Assembly (NCBI GenBank): GCA_050252335.1
Contig: JBFWLB010000043.1
Location: 1 to 21,720, forward strand
DNA: 21,720 nucleotides
Direction of reading: 5' to 3'
DNA from: Berkiella_A sp050252335
GTDB lineage: Bacteria; Pseudomonadota; Gammaproteobacteria; Berkiellales; Berkiellaceae
Shown here: one piece after another, positions 15,819 to 21,720 of the stretch
How positions within the stretch are numbered: position 1 is the first letter of the stretch
Layout: each line of letters begins with the position of its first letter
Program-made: the position numbers and the translations under genes
Notes under the pieces: model-generated
The model's input: only the letters and a program-made list of their open reading frames with translations
The model's database searches: none
Told to the model about the DNA's origin: nothing

Positions 15819-16916
15819 ATGTTGTTTCGAATTTCCCCTACTACGGAAACCAATCTCAAATCCTTAGTTGCCTTTGCTGCCATGCTCACCCTCACCGGCT
15901 TTATCGGTAGCTATGTAGCAGGCGGTTTAGGGGTATATCTTAGCTTAGGATTTACTTCTACCTTCACTTTCGCAACACTCTGGTATTGTCGTGAACTCTC
16001 ACTTTGGCTCATGAATGCAAAAGAAGTAAAAACAGACGATAAGCCTGAAGGCTTCGACCTAAACAAAATGGTAGAAGATCTTTGCAGCAACCCTAATATT
16101 AATCTTAAAACCAAACCCAAAGTTTGTGTAATTAAAAGTGATAAGAAAAATGCTTTCGCAACAGGCAGAAGTAAAAGCCATACTGCTATTGCCATTACAA
16201 CAGGATTATTAAAAGAAGCCAAAGAGAAAGCCGGTGGCGATATGATCAAAGCATCCCGTTGGATAGAAGCAATCTGGTGCCATGAATTAGGCCACATTGT
16301 TAATCATGATGTTGCAACCAAAGGTGTGATTTCTATTCTTTCTAGCGCTTTGAGAATTTTAAGCGAATCTATTTACGATCAAAAACGTGCACGTGAAAAA
16401 GACAATAAAGACAATAATAAAAATAAAGATGATAAAGACAATCAAAAAAATGCTTCTTTTCTTCAAATCGCTGCTGAATATCTTTTATTTTACTGGATTA
16501 TTCCCTTCACAGGCACTTTACTGAGCTTATGTCTTTCTCGTGCCCGTGAATTTGCTGCAGATGATATGGCTAAAAAATGTGGTCGCGCAGAAGATTTAGC
16601 ACAAGCATTTGAGAATCTTTTAACAACTTCTGAATTCAAAGGTGGTAAGCATTCACATACTCATCATACTTGTCCACACATGGAAGCGTTAAGCTCAATG
16701 ATGTGCTTGAGTTTAGATCCTGAAGAAGATCAAAAGCGCGCTGATAGTCTTGCTGACAAAAACATTGGTTGGTTCAAATGGTCTTGTTTACAATTCGCAC
16801 AATTAACTTCTACGCATCCAGCCATGGAAGATAGAATTAAGCGCCTACGCAACAATGATGATGCAACAGCAAATACGACAGAAAAACCTGCAACTACGAC
16901 AAGAGCAGCCGCTTAA
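15819..16916 (+). CDS. M48-family (HtpX-like) membrane zinc metalloprotease
   Basis: 365 residues, longer than E. coli HtpX (293). HtpX-type proteases degrade misfolded membrane proteins at the inner membrane. Two hydrophobic segments (about 15-35 and 38-58) precede the catalytic domain. The zinc site is HELGH (His155, Glu156, His159), with the third ligand Glu244 in SRAREFAADD. The closing M48 motif STHPAMEDRIKRL is at about 331-343. Two further hydrophobic stretches (about 167-183 and 218-240) flank an Asn/Lys/Asp-rich insert (about 189-212). A His/Cys cluster, KHSHTHHTCPHM, lies at 277-288. GGAG 7 bases before ATG 15819 supports the start. It has its own promoter and terminator, so a single-gene unit. 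It differs enough from canonical HtpX that I give no symbol. Confidence 0.87.
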   Translation: MLFRISPTTETNLKSLVAFAAMLTLTGFIGSYVAGGLGVYLSLGFTSTFTFATLWYCRELSLWLMNAKEVKTDDKPEGFDLNKMVEDLCSNPNINLKTKPKVCVIKSDKKNAFATGRSKSHTAIAITTGLLKEAKEKAGGDMIKASRWIEAIWCHELGHIVNHDVATKGVISILSSALRILSESIYDQKRAREKDNKDNNKNKDDKDNQKNASFLQIAAEYLLFYWIIPFTGTLLSLCLSRAREFAADDMAKKCGRAEDLAQAFENLLTTSEFKGGKHSHTHHTCPHMEALSSMMCLSLDPEEDQKRADSLADKNIGWFKWSCLQFAQLTSTHPAMEDRIKRLRNNDDATANTTEKPATTTRAAA

Positions 16917-16947
16917 AGATACTATAAAATTGAGTATATACACAATT

Positions 16948-16979
16948 AAAAAAGCCGAATAAAATAATTCGGCTTTTTT
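16948..16979 (+). terminator. Strong intrinsic terminator after the M48 protease gene
   Basis: A perfect 13-base stem, AAAAAAGCCGAAT (16948-16960) with ATTCGGCTTTTTT (16967-16979), around a 6-base loop, starts 32 bases after the stop. The A-run and T-run make it usable from either strand, but only the plus-strand gene needs it. The short remainder to 17074 must hold the promoter of the ankyrin gene, which I could not fix. Confidence 0.92.
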
Positions 16980-17074
16980 AATTTAAATAGCTTTTCCAAG
17001 GTTCCTAGCATATTTTATCTGAATAAGTTTGATGCTAAGATGAGAAAATTATTTTTCATCCGGCCGTTAAGCTC

Positions 17075-20000
17075 ATGTTAAACACTCTGATAAAAATCAT
17101 TCAAAATACTCAAATTGATGAAGAAATTGCACTTGAACAAGTTCAGCTTTTCTTGTCCAAAAACCGTGATAGTTTAACAATTGAGCTTGATGTATCATCA
17201 CCTAAACCAATGACAACCCCTTTAATTGAAGCAGCAAAACGAGGCTTCACGAAACTCATTGCCTATTTAAATACGCAAGGATTTTCCATCAATGAGATTT
17301 CACAAAATGGACACACTGCTTTAAGCGCTGCCATTTATGCAGAAAAGATAGAAACCGCTCTTGATTTGATTCCACAAACACAGCAAGTAATGCCCTCCTT
17401 GCAAGGACACACCGCATTGCATGCTATTGTTGAAAAAGGACTCATCTCTTTAATTTTTCCTTTATTAAACATGCATCCAGCATTGCTCAATCAAAAAACA
17501 GATGAGGGTGAAACCGCATTATTCCTTGCCGCAAAACAAGGTAACTTGGCTGCTATTCAGGCACTTTGCGCCCAAGGAGCTGATCCAACACAAAGCAATG
17601 CACATGGGATATCCCCCACAGCTATTGCATTCATTGAAGGGCATCTCGAAGTACTCACCTTTTTAACAAAGGAATTGCTCACCAGCCCCCTTTCTTCAGA
17701 TAGCATTGCCGACCAACATCACATTCTTGAAAAGATGGTGCTAAACCCAAAAAATTCACAAAGAATAAAATGCTTAAAATTATTCATTGCAGCAGGTGCA
17801 GGATTATCTGTAGACTTTTTATCTGATACAGCACTTAGCATTTTAAAATTAAAGAGATCACAATTGCATCATTTTTTGATACTCACTAAATCAGTCGATG
17901 CAAACAATGCAATAACAGAACGCTTTATCACGCAGCGCTCGCAACTTGAAAGCATTCTGAAAAGTTCACCACAATCCATAGATATACAAAAGCTTGTTAA
18001 TACTTCTCAACATCACTTATGTCTTGGAAACGATAACATACAACAAACATATCAATTATTGCTCAAACATTTACCGGAAAGCGCTCTATCCCTGAACACG
18101 CCTGATTTAACCATCTCTGTACAAGAAACAGGACATCAGTTGCATGATAAATTACTGAGCAAAAGGGATATGGTATATTTAGATCAAGACATACTTTTAC
18201 CTTTTTTATGTGACGCCTTGAATCGTCTTGATAGATTAAGCAGCACACTAAAAAGAAAACTCTCTTTTAGTTGTGCAACACTTTGCAAAGCCAATCAATC
18301 AGATAATGGCATAGAAAAAACCCTCAGCTATTGGCTAAATACCTTACAAGATCTCTTATATGCTGCACATAACCCTGCCACCCGAGAAATCACATTTAAC
18401 GACAAGCTCATATATGACATTGTTCATGATGAGTTTGATACAATATACAACAAATTCTTACTACTCTTTCAGATTACAAAAAATGATGGCACCATCACCA
18501 AGCATGCCGCCCTCATTGATCAAGAATTGCGTAAAATCTTAAAAGAAAGCAGTACAGCACTCCTACATTCAAATATGGGATTCTATAATTCATTATGGGA
18601 TGCACAAGCACTTGTTACCATCAAACTGGCACATTGGCATCTCAATGAAGGAAAATATAATGAAGCTTTGGCACTTTCATTAGAATCTCAAGAATTCAAT
18701 GAAAAAATGATAATAAATAACCCTTATTTAAAAATATCTGTTAGTCACACCAGAGGATTGTGCTTAAGTACTGCAGCCTATGTTTTTATTCAACACGGAT
18801 GGATCAGCAAAGCAACACATCAATTACAAGAAGCAATCGCCTTACAAACAGCTTGTAACTTGCATGATCCTTTGCTATCTGAAGGCTGTCTCTTACTTGC
18901 AAATGCCTTTATAGAGCAGAACAATCTGAAAAAATACCCCAAGATAATTACTATACTAGAATCAACACATAAATATCTGGGCGAATTAGAAAAGCTTGCA
19001 GCAAAAGACCAAAAAGCATCTATACAAATAGAGAAACATAAATTACAAGATAAAATATCGCACCTCAAGAAATCATATATTCAAAATAAAGTCGCTTTGA
19101 TGAAAGAAATACTCTTCACTTTTGGGACTCTTTCACAGCAAAACAACGAAGTGGTTTTTCAGTACAATCCATATACCCTTCATGATACTAACAAACAGCT
19201 CTTTGATGACTTTCTTAAAAAAAATGCTTTTATAACGAGAAAAAACAAACGAAAAATCGTATTTAATAATAATCATTTATTCAATACAGATTTTATAGAG
19301 ACTTTAACCGAGCTCAAAAACATTTTCGCAACACCTCATATTGCCATAGAAAAACCGAGTATTAAAGATACAGAAAATAAACTGGTTGCTCTCTTACATG
19401 AGAGGTTACAGGACTTAACACTTAGCCCATCCTTAGATGCGCTTGTGACAGAATCAGAAGAAGTTCAACACACAAGCGACCCAATGCCAATGCTTCCCTC
19501 CTCCATTCAAGTAAAGATAGAGGACATTCCCTTGGCTCCAAGTATAAGAGATACAAAAGATGAAACAACACTGCATACGCATTCAAGTTCAAGCAGGCAG
19601 GAAGATGAAATTGTATTAGATACACCTAAGCTAATTAGCCCTCTTTCTATGCCTACATATGCCAAAGCTAAAACGCATAAAGTAGAAAGCTTTGGATTCG
19701 AACCACTACCAGGCTTTACCCCTATTGTCGCTATCAGCTCTAATCGCCTAGCTAAACATAGCTTATTCATAACGATGCCTGAAGATTCACGCGTCTTTGC
19801 ACCTTTTTACAAGCTTATACGTGATGAGTCGGGTACTTACTATGATATACCTGCGATCTCTGCAAGAGGTCATAATAAACAAGGCGTCAAAGTAGGCACC
19901 ATGCTTGTCAAACAACCCAAAAAACGGTCTGAGAAAATTGCATATGGTCGACTCAAAATTTTAGGAAAAAGTATTGGTACACTACGTGCTCATGGTTTTG

Positions 20001-20110
20001 TTGAGCAAACGATTGTATTACCCAACCATAAACAACGTAAACTGCTTGTCTTTCGAGAGGAAAATGTAACGGACAAGAAAGCAGAAAAAAGGAATAATTA
20101 TAAATTATAA
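17075..20110 (+). CDS. Ankyrin-repeat and TPR-like protein, candidate effector
   Basis: 1011 residues, no signal peptide or membrane segment. Residues about 47-203 form five ankyrin repeats: TPLIEAAKRGF, HTALSAAIYAEKIE, HTALHAIVEKGL, ETALFLAAKQGNLAAIQALC and SPTAIAFIEGHLEVL. A helical region follows; residues about 505-632 resemble TPRs (AHWHLNEGKYNEALALSLES, AYVFIQHGWISKATHQLQEA). A Ser/Thr/Glu-rich stretch (about 800-860) separates this from a basic C-terminal domain (about 870-1000) that I do not recognise; it contains FEPLPGFTPIVAISSNRLAK and YGRLKILGKSIGTLRAHGF. The last residues are highly charged (EENVTDKKAEKRNNYKL). Long ankyrin proteins are common among type IV effectors of intracellular gammaproteobacteria, so a secreted role is plausible but unproven. 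The ribosome-binding site before ATG 17075 is weak. The gene is a single unit bounded by terminators. Confidence 0.82.
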   Translation: MLNTLIKIIQNTQIDEEIALEQVQLFLSKNRDSLTIELDVSSPKPMTTPLIEAAKRGFTKLIAYLNTQGFSINEISQNGHTALSAAIYAEKIETALDLIPQTQQVMPSLQGHTALHAIVEKGLISLIFPLLNMHPALLNQKTDEGETALFLAAKQGNLAAIQALCAQGADPTQSNAHGISPTAIAFIEGHLEVLTFLTKELLTSPLSSDSIADQHHILEKMVLNPKNSQRIKCLKLFIAAGAGLSVDFLSDTALSILKLKRSQLHHFLILTKSVDANNAITERFITQRSQLESILKSSPQSIDIQKLVNTSQHHLCLGNDNIQQTYQLLLKHLPESALSLNTPDLTISVQETGHQLHDKLLSKRDMVYLDQDILLPFLCDALNRLDRLSSTLKRKLSFSCATLCKANQSDNGIEKTLSYWLNTLQDLLYAAHNPATREITFNDKLIYDIVHDEFDTIYNKFLLLFQITKNDGTITKHAALIDQELRKILKESSTALLHSNMGFYNSLWDAQALVTIKLAHWHLNEGKYNEALALSLESQEFNEKMIINNPYLKISVSHTRGLCLSTAAYVFIQHGWISKATHQLQEAIALQTACNLHDPLLSEGCLLLANAFIEQNNLKKYPKIITILESTHKYLGELEKLAAKDQKASIQIEKHKLQDKISHLKKSYIQNKVALMKEILFTFGTLSQQNNEVVFQYNPYTLHDTNKQLFDDFLKKNAFITRKNKRKIVFNNNHLFNTDFIETLTELKNIFATPHIAIEKPSIKDTENKLVALLHERLQDLTLSPSLDALVTESEEVQHTSDPMPMLPSSIQVKIEDIPLAPSIRDTKDETTLHTHSSSSRQEDEIVLDTPKLISPLSMPTYAKAKTHKVESFGFEPLPGFTPIVAISSNRLAKHSLFITMPEDSRVFAPFYKLIRDESGTYYDIPAISARGHNKQGVKVGTMLVKQPKKRSEKIAYGRLKILGKSIGTLRAHGFVEQTIVLPNHKQRKLLVFREENVTDKKAEKRNNYKL

Positions 20111-20125
20111 AGAAGTGCGCAAAAA

Positions 20126-20154
20126 AAAGAGGTGGATGTACAATCCACCTCTTT
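20126..20154 (-). terminator. Terminator between convergent genes
   Basis: A 12-base perfect stem, AAAGAGGTGGAT (20126-20137) with ATCCACCTCTTT (20143-20154), has a 5-base loop. On the minus strand it is followed by a T-run formed by the A-run starting at 20121, so it is a strong terminator for the SPOR lipoprotein gene. On the plus strand the stem ends in CTTTCTTG, a weaker stop for the ankyrin gene. Confidence 0.9.
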
Positions 20155-20175
20155 CTTGTGAATCAATAAAGATGA

Positions 20176-21219
20176 TTAACCAACGTTCTGATTTATCTCT
20201 TCTTGAACCGTGCGAACAGGTCTTACCCAAGGCTTAGCAGTACGCTTTACACTAGAAGGCAATTGACTTGCAGCAGCTTTTGCCATTTTTTGATTGGGAT
20301 AATTACCATAATAAGCGACATACCAATCTGTGCCTGCAGTATTTTTCTTTACAACATGCGCATTTCCATCTAATTGATTTTCACTAATAAATCTATCAAC
20401 CCCTTCTTTATCACGCGCAGCAACTAATTGTAGCGTATAAAAGGATTGATCCATTGACAATAATGCTTGCTCATGTCTATTTGCAGCCATACGAGTACGT
20501 GCAGTTGTCTGACCAATTGTAGCACTAGGCTCAGTAATTTGTTCAGAACTCACAGGTGCTTGAGCTACCGCTGCAACAGAGCCTATTTGATCAACATAAC
20601 TACTTTCAATTTGCTGTGTTTGAGGTATCGATGAAGCTGTAGATGCGATAGTTGCTGCTGCTTGTGCTTTATCTTCACTATAATACCAATCATTTTCAGT
20701 AATGATTTCATTTTGTGCTGCATCTATGCTTGTAATGGCTTCACCGTTGCTTACAGGTATCGATGTAGGTGCTTGGGCAACTTGAGCAGGCTGAATTGCG
20801 GGTTGATGTAATACAGCATCATTGATTTGATAGCCCATTTCATCTAAACGTGCCAATAATTGTCTAGCATTTACATGTCCTTGAGAAGCCGCTTGTTCTA
20901 AGAGCCTAATACCGTGCTTTTCATCATGACTTGTGCCAATACCATAAAATAAATCATAGCCTTGTTTATACTGCTGTTCACTTGTCAGAGCTGCGGTTTG
21001 AATCAATTGAGGATTGTTGGTAGATGGTTGAGATGCTGTTATTAATGGTTTCGCAACATTTGTATTTGCAGCAGTAGCAACAGCATCTTGCTTATTGGCT
21101 ACTGCTTGCTGAGTCGTTTTATTTGTTTTATAAAATCCCGTTTTAAGGGGATTTTTTTCGCAGCCCACTGTTAAGAGTGGAACTGCGACAATCAATGTCC
21201 ATAATGCTGCCTTTCTCAT
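20176..21219 (-). CDS. SPOR-domain lipoprotein with Sel1-like repeat
   Basis: 347 residues, ATG 21219 with AAGGAG about 10 bases upstream. The N-terminus is a lipoprotein signal with lipobox LTVGC, lipidated Cys20. The residue after it is Glu rather than Asp, which favours the outer membrane. Residues about 80-125 form a Sel1/TPR-like repeat (KQGYDLFYGIGTSHDEKHGI, RLLEQAASQGHVNARQLLARL). A long Ala/Gln/Ser/Thr-rich linker leads to a SPOR domain at about 258-335 (FYTLQLVAARDKEGVDRFI, WYVAYYGNYPNQKMAKAA, AKPWVRPVRTVQ), similar in pattern to the DamX SPOR domain. SPOR domains bind glycan strands lacking stem peptides at septa, so a role at the division site or cell wall is likely. It lies 40 bases downstream of htpG and is probably co-transcribed. 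Confidence 0.88.
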   Translation of the reverse strand: MRKAALWTLIVAVPLLTVGCEKNPLKTGFYKTNKTTQQAVANKQDAVATAANTNVAKPLITASQPSTNNPQLIQTAALTSEQQYKQGYDLFYGIGTSHDEKHGIRLLEQAASQGHVNARQLLARLDEMGYQINDAVLHQPAIQPAQVAQAPTSIPVSNGEAITSIDAAQNEIITENDWYYSEDKAQAAATIASTASSIPQTQQIESSYVDQIGSVAAVAQAPVSSEQITEPSATIGQTTARTRMAANRHEQALLSMDQSFYTLQLVAARDKEGVDRFISENQLDGNAHVVKKNTAGTDWYVAYYGNYPNQKMAKAAASQLPSSVKRTAKPWVRPVRTVQEEINQNVG

Positions 21220-21259
21220 AATTACGTATCTCCTTGATTCCCTGTATAAAGAACGTTTT

Positions 21260-21720
21260 CTATTTTGCTACATTTAATAAAAGCTCATTAAATTTCTTAA
21301 CAAAAGTAGCAGGATCTTCGAGCTGACCACCTTCTGATAAAACAGCTTGATCATAAAGGATATAACTCAAGTCTTTGAAATGCTCTTGATTCCCTTCTTC
21401 TTTTAACCTTTGTACTAACAAGTGCTGAGGATTAAGCTCCAAAATTGGCTTTAGCTTGATATCTTGTCCAGCTGATCGCAGTAAACGCTCCATTTGGCTA
21501 GTCATTTGATCTTCATCTACAACAATACAAGCAGGTGAAATAGTCAAACGTTCTGTTAAACGGACATCTTTGATTTTTTCTTTTAAAACTTCTTTAATCT
21601 TTTCTAAAGTATCTTTAAATCCTTCTAATTGCTTTTCTTGTTCTTCTTTTTTAGCTTCTGGAGATTTTTCTTCTTCAGAAAAATCTAAACTATCTAAAGC
21701 ACCTTGTGCAACAGACTGGA
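21260..21720 (-). CDS. htpG: Chaperone protein HtpG (Hsp90), C-terminal part
   Basis: The gene ends with TAG at 21260-21262 and its frame is open to the right edge, so only about the last 150 codons are seen; the start is outside. HtpG is the bacterial Hsp90, an ATP-dependent cytosolic chaperone. The visible part is the end of the middle domain and the C-terminal dimerisation domain: KIKDVRLTERLTISPACIVV, DEDQMTSQMERLLRSAGQ, KPILELNPQHLLVQRL and ILYDQAVLSEGGQLEDPATF all match the HtpG C-terminus. A charged Lys/Glu-rich stretch precedes them. The ATPase domain cannot be judged here. The downstream SPOR lipoprotein gene begins 40 bases later. Confidence 0.94.
   Translation of the reverse strand, partial: QSVAQGALDSLDFSEEEKSPEAKKEEQEKQLEGFKDTLEKIKEVLKEKIKDVRLTERLTISPACIVVDEDQMTSQMERLLRSAGQDIKLKPILELNPQHLLVQRLKEEGNQEHFKDLSYILYDQAVLSEGGQLEDPATFVKKFNELLLNVAK

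Overview
The window comes from an AT-rich gammaproteobacterium and mixes housekeeping genes with two long, eukaryote-like proteins. FadE of the long two-part type, FadD, a minC-minD-minE cluster, HtpG, a SPOR lipoprotein and a YdgA-like protein all point to Gammaproteobacteria. A Dbl-homology (RhoGEF) protein and an ankyrin-repeat protein suggest a host-associated lineage such as the Legionellales (Legionella, Coxiella, Berkiella or Aquicella type). That placement is inferred from gene content; no rRNA or other phylogenetic marker is present.

Layout. 1-3167 (+) is the 3' part of a large gene, cut by the left edge, encoding a clear DH/RhoGEF domain followed by a long disordered linker. 3168-3547 is a gene-free block of hairpin repeats. 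3548-4732 (-) is a DUF945/YdgA-like protein, divergent from fadE (5057-7561, +). Then come minC (7840-8622), minD (8724-9560) and minE (9557-9847), with minD and minE overlapping by four bases. 9848-10174 holds a duplicated minE tail and more hairpin repeats. On the minus strand an antiquitin-type aldehyde dehydrogenase (11874-13403) and fadD (10175-11839) form a two-gene operon. An APC-family amino-acid transporter (13680-15086, +) diverges from it. 15087-15818 is a repeat-rich gene-free block ending in a good sigma70 promoter for an HtpX-like M48 metalloprotease (15819-16916, +), which is closed by a strong terminator. An ankyrin/TPR-like protein (17075-20110, +) converges on a Sel1/SPOR lipoprotein (20176-21219, -). 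That lipoprotein lies just downstream of htpG, which runs off the right edge.

How the genes fit together. FadD activates fatty acids to acyl-CoA and FadE starts their beta-oxidation. The antiquitin-type dehydrogenase is a lysine-catabolism enzyme and the divergent permease probably moves amino acids, so this part of the window describes growth on amino acids and lipids. MinCDE places the division site. The two eukaryote-like proteins are candidates for secreted effectors, the DH protein acting on host Rho-family GTPases. No secretion genes are in the window, so secretion is inference.

The intergenic regions share one family of three-stem repeats ending in GAGGG(A/T)TT, arranged mostly as inverted tail-to-tail pairs, like the BIMEs of enterobacteria. 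No tRNA, rRNA, CRISPR array, transposase or integrase was found.
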